From positions 33,589,721 through 33,653,720 of the forward strand of contig QVOM02000042.1 in assembly GCA_003586115.2 (NCBI GenBank): 64,000 nucleotides of DNA. Direction: 5' to 3'. The position numbers were made by a program, and so were the translations under genes. Source of the stretch: Salvator merianae (taxonomy: Eukaryota; Chordata; Lepidosauria; Squamata; Teiidae). This document shows, piece by piece, positions 1-13,197 of the stretch (positions are counted from its first letter, which is position 1; each line of letters begins with the position of its first letter). Under the pieces are notes generated by a model, which did not search any database, was not told the DNA's origin, and saw nothing but the letters and a program-made list of their open reading frames with translations.

Positions 1-229
1 TGTTAACAACTTGAACAATCTTCCACAATCTATACTATATTCACTAAATGATAAAAATGTGGATGTAAAACCAGTATGGCTACAGTATCTACCAAATTTC
101 ATCTTTGTCTTTGTTAACAAAAACATTTCTAAGAGGCAAAGGTGTGGGTACTGTGCAGTGTGGACTCAAAGGAAACTAACAAGTCTCCTTCTAGCATAGT
201 AAGGAACATCTGGGTCTTTTCGATGTAAC

Positions 230-645
230 ATGGATTATGGTCAATATGGATTACAGCCCCCCTTAGTTCTTTTCAGGGCCTCTTCTCTCCACATGCTGGT
301 GCATACTAGAGAACTCTCCCCCATCATTAGTATGCTCTGTCTGCACCAGGTTCACTGGCAGACTAACTTAGGTCAGTCCATTTTGGTGGTGCACCAAAAC
401 GCGGCACTGAAATGGGTCCCCAGGGCTCCATGGCTAGGAACGTTTGTTTCTAGCTGTCAGAGCCCTTGAAGGCTGGCTCCAAAGCTCACGTGAGCTTCTG
501 GCAGTCCAGAAGCTACACACAAACAGCCATCATGTGCAGATGATGCTGTTCCTAACCAGGGGCAATCTGTCCCAGTCGTGGGATATATGACCTGATCCCA
601 ATCACCTGTTCCAGATCAAGGTGAGTGCAGAAAGTCCCTCTGACT
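230..645. mobile_element. Probable partial hAT-like MITE
   Basis: GGTCAGTCCATTTTGGTGGT, CTCCAAAGCTCACGTGAGCT and the right end AAGGTGAGTGCAGAAAGTCC parallel the element at 35422-35926. The left terminus is not identifiable. Confidence 0.45.
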
Positions 646-1973
646 GCACTCACCACCACTAGAACTTTCTAAATGTTCGGTTTGTTACTGTGCCCTATTA
701 CATATTCAGAACCATGAAGATACCTAGACACAGACCAGCACAGCTACAATATATATTGTATTCAATGCGGGAGCCATTAATTTCCTCCAATTTTCTTAAT
801 TTTATAAGAAGGTACATTCCATATGCTTTATAACCCCTTGGAAATGGGATTTGACAAAGAAATATGAGCACACAGATGAACACAAGAGAACAAAAGCTTG
901 ACTTTGTTGTGCCTCAGAATATATGGGGTTCAGATTATGCCATATATATCATATAAAGAACACTTCTTTGGGGTTATTTCTTTTGGGGCTATATTTAATA
1001 AACTCTGTCAGTTTCTATACTGTACTGAAGCCAAATGGTGGTTTTATTTATTTATTTTCTCTCTCTCTGAAATGCTAAGAACGAATCCCTGAAGAATAGG
1101 ACACAAAGGAAATTATGGGAGCCGAGTAGTCTATTTAATAAAAGAAGTCCCGTGCATTTTATTTGCTTCAGAAGACTGACGGGCTTTTACACCTCTGGTA
1201 ACATTTTATTTTTATACAACTACACCAACCTTATCATTTTTACCTCAGCAGTTTATTTTACCACCTCTTTTTTTCTTTTCTCTTTTAAGCACTTTGTTAT
1301 CCAACTCTGAATCAGTTATGATGCAGACTTATGCAAGCTTCATTTTATGCTCTCAGTATATTTGACAGCCAAACTACCAGGCCACCATTACTGCTGTCCT
1401 GAGTTTTAATCAAAGTTGTCATCTTTATTTGACAAATGACCTATATTTCTGCTTATCTTAATAATTTTACTTTAAAATATAACCTGCGAAACATTCTGGA
1501 GACCACATTGCTTTGCTTCCCAAGTCTCTAGCACTTAAAGTTTCAGCACAGAGAAAAGGACGCCATGTCCCTGAATGAAAAGAAGTGTTTGATTAATGGG
1601 TGTGCTTTTGCTTCTATTTCTTTCTCGTTTTCTCCCCTTCCTTTTTTGTCATTGAAAGGGATTCACTGATAAGGTTGGTTGCTTGCAGTTTTAGCAGGAA
1701 CTGCCCTCTTTGTGACATGTCAAAATTTCAGTCTTTGTCCATCATCCTTCTCAAAAAGTTGCTATCAGTTAGATTCAGCCGATCAATTAGATAGCCAAAG
1801 CCTCTGTGTGAGATGTAAGGACACAGCTGACCCCATCATGAGCATAAAGAGATTATTGCACACAATTCCTGCTTAAATCACACACAAATGTTTGGCATCT
1901 TCTTTACCATGCACTCATCACATGCCCAGCTTGCTGCCAGTGCATGCTTCTCCAGTCCTCTATTTCCAGTTGT
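646..1973. other. Intron, no gene seen
   Basis: AT-rich LRRC2 intron sequence. I see no exon, RNA gene or clear repeat boundaries in it. Confidence 0.5.
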
Positions 1974-2130
1974 AGGGATTGCTTAGCTCAGTGGTAGAAC
2001 AAACTGCCTGGAAAGCAGAAGGTTGCAGGTTCAGGCCCCAGCCTCTCTCTAGAAGTAGACAATTGAAAGCACTTCTGCATCTCTGCCAAGAAATCTGCCA
2101 CAACTCAAGGGTAACCGACAACAACAAATG
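1974..2130 (+). mobile_element. tRNA-derived SINE, Sauria-like
   Basis: An A-box-like TTAGCTCAGTGGTAGA and a B-box-like GGTTGCAGGTTCAGGCCCC mark a tRNA-derived RNA polymerase III head. The 3' part (GCCAAGAAATCTGCCACAAC, then a CAACAACAA tail) resembles a BovB-type SINE end. Degraded copy in intron. Confidence 0.65.
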
Positions 2131-3734
2131 TCCAATTTCAAGTCCATACTGTTTTTCACTGAATTTTTTGTTACTCCAAAATCATGAGAGATGTAAAAAT
2201 AACCAGCCACCAGGAAAAGTAGCAGATTTCACTGTCCACTGTGATCAAGTATCACTTTCTCCAACTATTGCCATTCCATCATCCTCAGACGCATCATCAC
2301 CTGGCTGCTAAACATGATATGCACGCTTCTATCAGCCACCAAAATCTACAGTGAAGATACCAGTTGACACCACTCTTTATGACTCTGAGGCTATGATCAG
2401 ATAGGCTGGTGGAAGTGGCAGTGTCCATCGCCGAAGTGAAGGGCTCCTCTTGAAGCCTTTCACACTGGTATATTGTGTCTGCAGGAGCACGCAGGCCATG
2501 TGGCATGCTTTATGGCCACAGATAAGGCCAATCACTCCATTGCTGTGCAGCAAACAGAGTTCCACAGGTGCCCAAACTGACGCAGGAGGGAGGAATCATT
2601 GCCAAATTACTTGGAGATCCTGCACTTTTCCACTCTGTCCCTTCTGCAGCTGCCTGATGGAGCATGGGTGGCAAGCATACGCAATGTGCAGCTAGAGCAT
2701 ACACCTGCTGCTTTTTTAAGCTAGCCTGATCAAAACCTAAGAAGGCAACTTCCATTTCCCCACGCTGGCTAAAATTGTTTAACTGTAAAATCTGTTTGTG
2801 CAGAAAAGTCTTGGCCATATTAGCTTTCTAAAATATTGCATCTGAGCAAACCATCCAGGCATTTCTGAACTGTTAATATTTATCTCATCCTAAAAGCAGC
2901 AACCATTACTGCATTGTGTGCAGTTTAGCCCACATTCATGGAATATTCATGGAACTTGCCTCCTTTGATATTTCTCCACGTTGCAAATTGAGTTTTCTCA
3001 TTTTCTTTAGAAAACCAGAGGCCAGAAGTGCTGCCACAGAATATTTTCTCAGACAGACTAAACACTGCGGGTTAATTGCCTCTGTTACGCTGCCACTAAT
3101 TTTCTATTCTAGCAAATGCTGTTATTACTGTTAAACTTTAAGCTGGTGATGCATGTTATCTGAGGCTACCTCACCCACAAAACTTTGAGAAAAATTGGAA
3201 AGATCACACTGGTCTGAACAATACACGAGTTCTAATATTCAATTCTGGGTACCTCACATTGGCACTGTCCAAACAGCCTCTTTTCAGAGGAATCTGGGCA
3301 TCTGCAGGGACAGGTGAAGAAATACCACTGTCCTCATTTGACTCCTAAGCTAACTCAACCACAACTATTCCAAGGTCATTTTGTTGACTGCAGCCAGGAG
3401 CCAGCTTAGGCATTCAAAATGCACCTGGAATCACTGCTGAGGTTGTGGTGGATTTCCACTCACACTTTCAGCCACTCACAGCAATTTTTCTGCTGCTGGA
3501 AGCCGTGTTCCACCACATCACAGTCCCTTAAGGTTGCAGGTTGGTGCCCAACAGCCTGGCCAGAAATTGCCAAACTAATTATCCTATCCATAGTAAAACC
3601 TTAAAAACGCCAAATGTGGCTAGTTAGTTGGCTGATTTTGACAACCCTGCAATGGATTCTATACCTATGTCCCTAATACAGCCACTTCACAACTGAGTTT
3701 GGATCCTGCTCCAATGTGGGTAAAGCCATTAAGG

Positions 3735-3985
3735 ATTCAGACAAGCTGGAACAGGTCAGGAGAAGGTCAACAAAATACTTACAGGAAAAATCATACACCT
3801 GTGAGGAGGAATTGTGAAAATGAGGTATGTTTCTCCTGAGAAGGGAAGCTGTAGAAAGGATATGAGAGGATCTTTGACTACCTGAAAGGATATCACAGGG
3901 GAGAGAGTCCAGACTTGTTCTCTATCATACCAGAGTGTCACACATAGAGTAAGGGCTTTAAAATAGAACAAGACATATTTTGACT
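3735..3985 (+). mobile_element. CR1 LINE 3' region fragment
   Basis: GGAACAGGTCAGGAGAAGGTCAAC, the CTCCTGAGAAGGGAAGCTGT region and AGGATATCACAGGGGAGAGA follow the CR1 3' coding and UTR layout (remnant of the 'rub-in ... gg-hisse' style region before the LINE end). Heavily diverged; no open frame remains. Confidence 0.55.
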
Positions 3986-4215
3986 GAACTTAAAAATATG
4001 TATATTCTAGTGAAGGCTGGATAATAGTGGCCAGGAGTCAAAGTCTCTGTGAAAGGGCTGGGTCTCCATTCATCTTTCATGTCTGAAATGTGGCAAACTG
4101 CTCTTTGATCTGATGCAGATGTAAGCATTTCTGTGTCAGATCAAAAAGTGATTCACTGTGCATTGTGAACATCAAAGGTTATCATTGAGCTGTGCTGCAT
4201 CCCCATGCCTTCAGA

Positions 4216-4835
4216 ACTTGTCTGCTTGGTGCCGTCTAGTTGTAGCTGACTCTTGGTGATCATTTGGATTGACTTCCTCAAGACTGGTTGCTCTTCTACA
4301 ATCTACCCCCAAGATTTTAAAGGCTGTCGTAATTGAGTCTATCTATCTACCAGCTGGCTAGTCTCTTCTTCTTCTACTTCCCCTAGCATTCCCATGTTTT
4401 CCAGGGAGTTCCGTCTTCTCATTCTCTGCCCAAAGTATGACATTTGTGTTTCTAATTAATATTGAGGTCTTATTTGGTCTAGAATTCATTAATTGGTCTT
4501 TCTAGCTATCCATGGTACCCTGACGAGCCTTCTCCAACACCAAAGTTCAAAAGAATCTACATGTTTCTGATCTTGGTTTGTTACTGTCCAACCTTTGCAT
4601 TCATACAACACAGCACTAAAAACCATGACTTTATTCATTCTGATCTTTGTGTTCTGTGAGATGTCATGACACTTAAAAATCACCATTAAACCTTTCATTG
4701 CTGCTCTCCCCAGCACCAACCCTCAGCGTACTTCTGGGGTGCTAGACACATAATTATTAATTATGGATCCCAGGAGACAAAAGTCATCAATTGTTACCAG
4801 TGCTTCACCCTCTAGCTGGAAATTTGTGGTGCTGA
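4216..4835 (-). mobile_element. BovB/RTE LINE fragment (reverse transcriptase C-terminus and 3' end)
   Basis: Minus-strand translation gives NFQLEGEALVTIDDFCLLGS, then after one stop LGRAAMKGLMVIFKCHDIS, MVFSAVLYECKGWTV and FELWCWRRLVRVPWIARK. These are the conserved blocks of the C-terminal reverse transcriptase region of BovB. The 3' end, with CACCAAGAGTCAGCTACAAC read on the minus strand, matches the usual BovB 3' terminus. The copy is 5'-truncated and broken by at least one stop, so it is dead. BovB is widespread in squamates, which is one reason for the taxonomic call. Confidence 0.85.
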
Positions 4836-4879
4836 AGTTAGATAAACCATCTGCTGGAGATGCTTCAATCGGGATTCTT

Positions 4880-7800
4880 ACATGAAGCAGGAGTTGGACT
4901 TGATTCCTTTCATAGGTACAACTTTTGGCAAATTTTCATCAAAGTCTGCAATGTCAGAATACTCTCAGACATAGGTGGGAAGAAACCATGATAAACAGCA
5001 GATGTGAGGATGAAATAGAGGTCGGGAAATCCTACAATGATTCCTACAGAAAATATTGTCTTTTTGTAAAGAATGTTGAATTTAGTAGGCAATGTTCTGA
5101 TTCAAGTCACTTCTTATAGTCTTTCACAAGGCTGTTTTTTTAGAACTCTGATAGATAGTTCCTTCTCGGCATGCATATTTTTTTTATAAATTTATACCAT
5201 ACTGGTGGGATTAGGGGATTCTAAGAAATATATGTTGACCATGAAAACAAGATTAATAATAGTCCATCCCAGACTCCTCTGATTTTTGTTTAGCTACATT
5301 TTTCCCCTTCAGTTGGCACTTTTCTTCTGTGTCTCTTAAGCAAGGCACAGGGCTGACATATACAGAAATGTTGCCCCAGTAAACCGATTATTAAGTCACT
5401 AATCAACAATATTTCAATGTAACTGGGGGCTAGTGTCATACAACCTGTTACACTATTTGTCATAAGCTGCCACCTACAGAAGATTCTTCCTGGTTCACAA
5501 AGTAAATCAATCACCACTTCAGAGAAAAAAACAAGAAGTTCTTACAGGGGTAATTTTATTTGCAGACTTCATTTTGAGAAATATTATCCTCTTTACCTTA
5601 CCTTCCCTCCCCCCCACCAAAAAAAGGGGCAAAACTATAAAATACTAGTCTGCCCTACAGGTTTGTATATGTGTGTGAGAGAGAGCCAGGGCTGTTCAAT
5701 TTAGGGTGGAAAACACTGAGAATATTTTAAAAGATAATATCATTGAAATGGAGACTTGGAATAGGATAGCAATGGCAGTTGCTAAATAAATGTCAAGGAA
5801 AAAGATGAGAGGTAAATGTTATGGCATAACTAAAAGACACTGATCTTTGGCAATGTGCTATTATGGCAGCAACATTTCAATGACAGATATTTTGGAGATG
5901 TTATCAGCTCATTTGATGGATGTGGGTGTTGCAGACGGCAATTGCTTACCCATAGCATTACTGAATCATATACAGTATTTATACAATAACTGGAAAAGCT
6001 ACTTTTTACCCTTCAGCTAATAAAAAACAGCTTTTCTATAAAGTAGCATTGTGCATTTTGAATGTCACGTATGAACTTTTAATAGAACTTTTAAATTTGT
6101 AGGCATGTTGGGCTAAAACTTCTCTAAAACGTTTTAGCCAAGGTTTGACGTCTACTGAAAAGAGAAAGAGATAATCTCATTGTTTGGTAGGCTGGTATCA
6201 GAATATAATAAGCTTCTTATGTATAATAAAGGTGTGAATGCCTTTTTAGTTAGTGCAGTAGATAAAATCTTATGTGAAAATCCCACTCAGAAAGCTCTAC
6301 ATCTAACTGAGCCAAAGCTAAAATAGGGTCCCACAATATACTATTTTGGGGCTGTTGTCTCCATTATGCAGCAAAGATATCTTAAGTGAGACCAGTTTCT
6401 ATTACTCCCAATTGAGACCAGTTGTCTAGGGACCTGCTTGATAATGTATAATAGACACACAACCATACCCTGTCCTTGCCTGATCTAATTTTCTCTGTGC
6501 ATTACAAATGTTGCAGCCTGTTATGTCATGGCCCTACCTTTTTTCTACCCCCATATATTTTCAAAGCTGCGTAAGGTGTATGCAAAGAGTGCTTGACTAC
6601 TTGTCCTCCACATACTCATTGGCTAAACAAAGGGCAAACAGTGGGAGAGGCACTCTCTCTTTCATGAACTGCTTGCCCCCAGAATAAGCAATTTGCATGA
6701 TAGGGTGCTAAATGTGACAAAGCCCCTACAAAAGCATTTGAAAAAAGAAATTCTGGGTTGTGGACACAGCATCCAATTTTCTGCACATTACAATTTTTGT
6801 GCAAAAAACAAGCTATCCTAGAAATAAAAGTCCTGTACCATCAATACTGGAATACCGATTAAACAACACTGGTTGTTTATGCATCTATAGAGAAACACTA
6901 ATTATGGATGAATGCAGTCTCACACTGAGAGAAAGATATATACAAGGAATTTTTATCTTTCAGCTGTATTAGAGAGCTTTCCAGGCCCAGTCAAACAAGC
7001 TTAAAGATTTGTGTTGTTCCAAATGCAAGCTAACGACTCGATTATTTCCAACATGAAGAATCCTGGGAGCAAATGCAAGACAAGGTAAGTAATACTGTTA
7101 TGTGGGGAAACTTGGGTTTGGGGTTCTTTTCCCCACAACTGCAATATCCCAGGATTTTGCCTCTATATTCCAGAACTATGTTGGGATTGTCATGGACATG
7201 TGTGGCTATCCCAGCATAATCTCAGGCTTTAGACCCTTTCTGAATACAGCCACAGTTAATTTATTTGCCTATCTATATACAAAAGATACAAGCAGACAAG
7301 TTTCTACTTCAGTTGTTACCTGTCACTGTTGTTAGGAACCATCAAGTTCAATTTAGCTCCTAGCATGTGGACAAATGCTGCAGCTCTTTATCTGCCTTTA
7401 GTAAGTTTCCACAAGTTCTTCCAAGGTCATTTTAGTAGCCTCTTTAATGCCATCTCTTTTTTTTTTTTTTTTATCGTCCCCTTCTTCTGTATCTTTCAGC
7501 TTTCCTAGTATAACCAATTTTCCTTCACAATTGTCTGTTCACCTTATTTTCCCAAATTATATGAGTTTCAACTGTTATCTATCACATTTTTGTTGGACTA
7601 GATTTAACTATATATTTAAGGCAGCTGAATAAAGTTCCCTGATGAAGGCCCAGTACAGACCAGGTCCATGGGATTGAACAATAGGACATGGCACTGACTT
7701 AAAAGATCATCTTTGCCTAAACGAGGGTCCAGTGTAAAGCAGGTCATGTCTCACTTCAGTCATATGTCAGAATTAAACTTTCTAGTTTTTCTTTTTTAAA

Positions 7801-8749
7801 TGAAGCAATAATTAAATATACAGTTGAATTAAATAGCCCTATTTGTCATTATAAAAGCTGCTATTAGTGAAATCATAAATGTTCTGCTTCATAAGGACTG
7901 ATAACTTAGTACTATAAATATTTAAACAGATTTTTATAATTCATGTAGTATTTAGGGGAGTTTTTATACCACCCTTCAGAACAGCAAACAAACAGAACCA
8001 TAAAAACTAACACATCAAATTAAAACAATAATTAAAATAAAAATGATTCACTAGTCATCTTGCTCATCAGCATAAAAGTTAATCCTTCTACCTGATGCTT
8101 CTAACATTATTTCAACATACAAGGGTTCCCTTCTTTCAAAATTAAGTATATTTTTCTTTATCACAAAATATGTGCATTAGTTTAGTCCAATTTATCTTTT
8201 CCCACAACTACCTTACTAATTCTTATTGTATCTGCTGAATCTCTTATACTTTTTACAAATAATATTTTATTGTAGTTGAAAGCTGTGCACAATACTGGTT
8301 TTGCCTTGTCTTCAACCATCTTTAATTTGAATAAATAACATGGTTTTTAAATAGGCAGACTAGAAGAGTTTTAATGATATTCATATCAGCAGCAACCTTC
8401 AGATTAAGGCCTCAAGAATTGTGGGAGAGAGAGCATGGTGCTCTGTTTGAAATCCTTGCTCTAATCCTTCAGAACTGCGTGTTTGATCCAAGAATCAAAC
8501 ATGCTCCTTTAAGTTCGAAGTAATCCTGTTGTGATCCCAGTATGCAAGCCATTGCTGATTATTATTAAATATCTGCTGTACTATATGTCCAAGCAGACCC
8601 TTCTTTTCTACTTCTCGTTTTGGTATTCTTACTATAAATGAAGAAAATGCTATTTTTATTAGTATGTTATAGTTCTGAATACAAGAAGTGCCTCTCCCCA
8701 CATAGACCAGTGCATCAGTTAAGATCTGCCACCACTATCAGTGATGAAA
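4880..8749. other. Intron, mostly unclassified
   Basis: Apart from the repeat at 6350-6560 and a poly-T run at 7455-7472, I see no coding or RNA feature. A loose palindrome (TTGGGATTGTCATGGACATG to TGGCTATCCCAGCATAAT) is at 7170-7230. An L2-like inverted tail is near 7955-8040. Confidence 0.45.
6350..6560. repeat. Short repeat, 'tctccattatgca' family
   Basis: Shares GTCTCCATTATGCA, CTTAAGTGAGACCAGTTTCT, ATTACTCCCA and GAGACCA with 27125-27290. The left and right parts are loosely palindromic, suggesting a MITE remnant. Confidence 0.45.
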
Positions 8750-9290
8750 AATCTGGGGAACACATGAGAGAGCCTTCTCTCTGGTAGCCCCCACAGTGTG
8801 GAATTATCCCTCCTTTGAGGTGTGTCTATTAAGAAGAAGAAGAAGAACTTGGTTTTTATACCCCACTTTTCTCGGCCGAAGCTGACTCAAAGTGGCTTAC
8901 AAGGTTATTTTTCACCCGAAGGCGTACATCTATCTATCTTCCGCATCACACAATGTGATGCTCCCTATTTATCTACTTGCAATTACTTGCTTTCGAACAG
9001 CTAGGTTGGCTGGAGCTAGAGGCCAGTTGAGGGCGCTCATCCCCTCTACATGGCAGACAGGGGCCTTGAACTCTGATCCTCCTATTGAAAGATCAGTGCA
9101 ATTATTCCAATTACTATATGCATTCAAATCTATGGTAATGATACACCTCTTTAGCATAGTCTTTGGCTGAAAAAGTAGTTTGTCCTCACCTTTCACACAC
9201 TATTATTTGTGGTTTTTAACTTTGTTTATAGTATTAATTTCATTATAACACATCCTGAGATGGATACACATGCAAATAAATAAATAATGT
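8750..9290 (+). mobile_element. L2-type LINE 3' end split by a SINE
   Basis: 8750-8830 (GAGCCTTCTCTCTGGTAGCC, GGAATTATCCCTCC) and 9099-9290 (ATACACCTCTTTAGCATAGT, ACATCCTGAGATGGATACAC, AAATAAATAAATAAT) are consecutive parts of one L2 3' end. The SINE at 8831-9098 sits between them. Confidence 0.65.
8831..9098 (-). mobile_element. Young tRNA-SINE with (CTT)n tail, 5'-truncated by about 27 nt
   Basis: Reverse-complement copy of the SINE at 47690-47984. It begins on the plus strand with AAGAAGAAGAAGAA (the tail) and stops at the GCACTGATC of the head. It is inserted into an L2 LINE fragment: L2-like sequence lies before it (8750-8830) and resumes after it (9099-9290), so the SINE is the younger insertion. 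No clear target-site duplication was found. Confidence 0.8.
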
Positions 9291-9959
9291 AGATGGTACA
9301 TTGAAATGGATGGCAGCCTGTATTAAGAAGTGAAGTTGGATAAGCTTATTTAACTGCCAGATCCTAAATCCTCATTACAAAATTTGTTTTTCCCCCTAGA
9401 TTTATTTATTTATATTATTTATATACCACCTTTCACCATAATTTCAGGAGGTATACAGAATAAAATAATAATAAAATCAAACTACCAAAGGAAATAGGAA
9501 AAAATAACATTTTAAATATTAAAGTTACAATAAAAAGAGATAAAACAAAATAAACAAAACCTACTGTTAGAAATATTTCTCTGAAACTCTGCACATATGG
9601 AATTTAAAACTAAAGGTTTGGTTTGACAATCCTTAGGGAGGGGAAAATGAGCAAAACAAATTTTGATATAATTGTTTTTATTCAAGTAAAGCAAAATGCA
9701 AGGAGCAACTAGCATTTACAGAGACAAAGTACAAGTTGGGGAAATTTAGCAACAAATAGCAAGCAACTCAAACGGCAAATGGTATAGTGTATTCTTAGTG
9801 TAGGTCTAAGGGTAGCAGCCAGCAGAAAACAAGAACAGAGAAATAAGATTTGATTAAAGAGACCTAGGGAAGAATCGGCCAATTAGGGTGCATTACTAAG
9901 TGGTGCTGTGAAACTCTATTCCACAATTATGCTACCTAAAACAACTTATTAACAAACTT

Positions 9960-10240
9960 ATAAATTGCATTAGTGATTAAACAAGTTTCACTACTATTAT
10001 TTATCAAATCTATAATATACTCAAATAGTCTGGATTTCCATTACCGTCATAGTATTGATAAAGTTTGTATTTATTTTTACTTCTCAGAGTACCTGATTGT
10101 TACTAAAGAAGTTCTTTTATCTAAAACTTCCATATTTGCTATTAAACTAGGTAGAAATATACATTTTTACCTTCACTTTAACCAGATTTTTAAATTGTTT
10201 GCAAGAAATCTGCTAACCTTTCTAGGCCCAAAGGCTAATA
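9960..10240. repeat. Old interspersed repeat, copy 1
   Basis: Matches 14715-14930: TTGATAAAGTTTGTATTTAT, TACTTCTCAGA, ACTTCCATATTTGCTAT, TTTAACCAGATTTTTAAATT and GTTTGCAAGAAAT. The family is unknown to me. No intact coding frame. Confidence 0.6.
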
Positions 10241-10369
10241 AATTTTGCTGATAATTATGATATATATTTTGCAGCTAGTATGAGGAGCACAAACACAGGA
10301 ATCTGGACTGGAAGGTGCAAGTGACCATTGGAAAGCATGGAGCTTGGACAGAGACCAGAATCCATCCTT

Positions 10370-10470
10370 GCTACTATTTATTTATTTATTTATTTGCATT
10401 TTTACCCCACTCTATACCCAAAGGTCTCAGGGTGGGTTACAGTAATAAAAAACAAGATGTTAAATGAACA
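10370..10470 (-). mobile_element. L2-like 3' tail, minus orientation
   Basis: (TATT)n is followed by TACCCCACTCTATACCCAAA and GGTCTCAGGGTGGGTTACAG, the reverse complement of the usual L2 'ccctgagacctttgggtata' end. Similar shorter tails are at 9402-9480, 7955-8040 and 21000-21125. Confidence 0.6.
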
Positions 10471-10499
10471 CACTAAAAGCAATGACTAGGTGATGTGAA

Positions 10500-12672
10500 G
10501 AATGCAATCGCTCTCCCCATACCTTGGTCAGCTGACTTTACTTTTCAAATTTGCCTGCTTCCCACCAAAAGACCTTTTTTGTTTAGTTGTTTGCTCTCAA
10601 GATACCTTAATCTCATCAACCTGCAGCAGGAAGGTACCGCATGAACAAGTAGCATCCCTGCCTTGGGCAAGGAGAGTGCTAGATGAATATGCTAATGTGG
10701 GTACCCAAACTGAATAGCTGATTTAATAACTGCAACTTAGCTGATCTAGCATTTGTTTTGGTTTGTTGGTTTACCACTGTTTCTGCCCAAACATCTGGCC
10801 CTTCTCCCTGAGATTATGTTTTGGGGTATAAGAGCAAATACCCCTTTCCATTCAGTGTGCACTTTACATCCTGTATCCTGTAGGATTCAGCTAAAACTAA
10901 ACTTAATGATCTTGAGTTTCAGAAAGCTGCGGGCAAATCACTTTACTGAAATCACTTCAAAGACAAGGCTCACAATGACCCTTCCCTTCCTGAGCCTTGC
11001 TGCATGTCAGAAAACATGGTCCTAGGATACCCAGAGTACCGTTGCCACAGATGCAAGGGCAACCGAGGATTAGAGGTATCATTGGGCTGTAAAGATGTCT
11101 TGCTGTAATAGCTGTTCCTGGAGGCATATAAGACAGATTACCCGCTGAATTCCTGAACCCTACAGCTCACCTCAACCAGTACCAATCTGGCAAAAGTTCC
11201 CCAGAGCCCTGGTACTCTAGCTGCCTCAAAGTCTCTCACTACTAGTTGTACAATTTACTAGATTAACGTGTGTGATAGTGTTTGTGTGCTTATGCTTTAG
11301 CAACACTCTTGATTTTCTGAGATCATCTTTAACCACGAGAAGAGCAAGCTTCTTCCTTTAGCCTTGTTTCTCTCCGCTCTCTTCACCTTCATTTTGCTTA
11401 AATTTCATCCTTCTTCCTGCTTCTACTGCTCAGATTATTAAGAACCAATTCCTACTTTAACAAAAAAAGAAAGCTGTGGCTTGGCACAATCACCTCAATT
11501 CAACTCGAGAGCACAATTGATAGTTTCAAACTGGGTAATCATGAGGGAAGAACTTATTACATTAAGGAGCTTTGACTCATGCTGCCACCTCTCCCCAGCT
11601 ACTAGATTGGGATTCATTAGCTTTTATCTTCCCATGGGACTCTGCCAGTCCACTCCTAGTAACAAGCTCTGATTGGCTGAAAAATCCCACACATTATGGA
11701 CAGCTGAGCTCTCTTTTCCATTTCTCTACCTCTCTTCTAGCCTAGGAAACACTGGGAACTTTTACTCTGTGTTCTTTTTGTTCCAGTTATAGTAGAAAGT
11801 CTTGCAAGTGATACAAGTTACAATTTGTTTACTTTAGGAATCTTGCTCATCAAGCTGTGTTGCTATTTGATTCATTTACCCAACTTTGAATATTGTTGCC
11901 ACTTGTTGAGTAATAAAGTTACTCCTTGTGTGCCTTTTAACTTTAATAAAGAAAATGTTGTATCCAAACAAAGCTAAATTATCTCACCTTCCCCTGATAT
12001 TAGCTCCAATCCGTTATCAGTCAAACTTAACCTTTAGTCCTTCAAAGTCCTGCTTGTGGGAGCATCGCTAAAACATGTGTATAGAGCAGTTCCAGTTTAC
12101 ATAATTCATACTGATGGAAATTGTTGTGTTCAGAATCCCATTAATGAATTACAGATCGTTTGACAAGGGACTGTTAAATGGAAATTAAGCACTACTAGCT
12201 ACCTATTTGACCATCCTTCTTTAAAGACTAATCAGGCATCAGCACTGTGATCAGTTGAGCTTATTCCTAGGCAAGTTTGTAGGGCTATTGCTCTAGTTTC
12301 TTCCAAACATTTAGAGGAGTTCATGCAGTGCTAAGCCTAAAGGAACGTGCTCTGACAACTGACACCTCACCACCTGCCCTTTGCCTTTTCACATCCTCCT
12401 GCTAATACTGGGAATTATATATCAAGCTAATACTTATTCCCTAAGCTGCATCCCCTGCCCTTCCTCCCCCCACAAAAAATAATAATAATAATAAAAAAAA
12501 AAACCAGCTGCTCCTTTCTTTAGATTGGCAGACTTCTGGCAAACCCTGAAGGCCTGAGCAAAATATTTGGCAGAAGCCTGGTCATGGAAGATTCATAAGT
12601 TAAACCAAGCTGGGATTAAAATCTCTTTAAAGAAAAGCAGGATTTTTAAATGGAAGTCTAGCTAACCAAAGA
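10500..12672. other. Intron, nothing recognised
   Basis: No exon of LRRC2 or another gene is visible; frames are short and lack known motifs. An (AAT)n/poly-A run lies at 12478-12502. Confidence 0.5.
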
Positions 12673-12836
12673 GAGAACTGCTGTGGCTCAGTGACAGACT
12701 TCTGCCTGCAGAAGTTACCAGATTCAACTCTTACCTCATCCTCAAAGAAGACAATGGCAAACTACTTCTGTATTGTTGACAAGAATCCTATGTGAGTGTG
12801 TCCATGTGGGCACCAGAAGAGACTCAAGGACATTTG
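12673..12836 (+). mobile_element. Sauria-type SINE with BovB-like 3' end
   Basis: The head TGTGGCTCAGTGACAGA is tRNA-like. The body GGCAAACTACTTCTGTATTG and the end CCAGAAGAGACTCAAGGACA match the BovB-derived tail shared by Sauria SINEs. The B box is eroded. Confidence 0.7.
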
Positions 12837-12959
12837 TTTCCCTTTTACTGCAAAAACAGATGCCATAATTTATTTTCTCCTATCTCCAGCCTCTCTCTTC
12901 AAGGGGTAGTAAAATAAGGCATAGGTGAATACCTGATCAGAGTGCTTTGCTACAAAAAT

Positions 12960-13115
12960 GCATGCCATAAATGTACATATTTTATTGTGTCTCACTCTGA
13001 GACCTTTGGATATAGGACAGGATAGAAATATAAATAAATAAATATCGAAGTAATCTCTTAAATGTTGTTGGACATCCTATGAGAGATATTCCCACTAAAT
13101 GCAAAGCAGTCCTCC

Positions 13116-13197
<82 letters not shown>

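Noticed and set aside
1979..2130. Possible tRNA gene
   Set aside because: A and B boxes are present but the sequence continues into a SINE body and lacks a tRNA acceptor stem.
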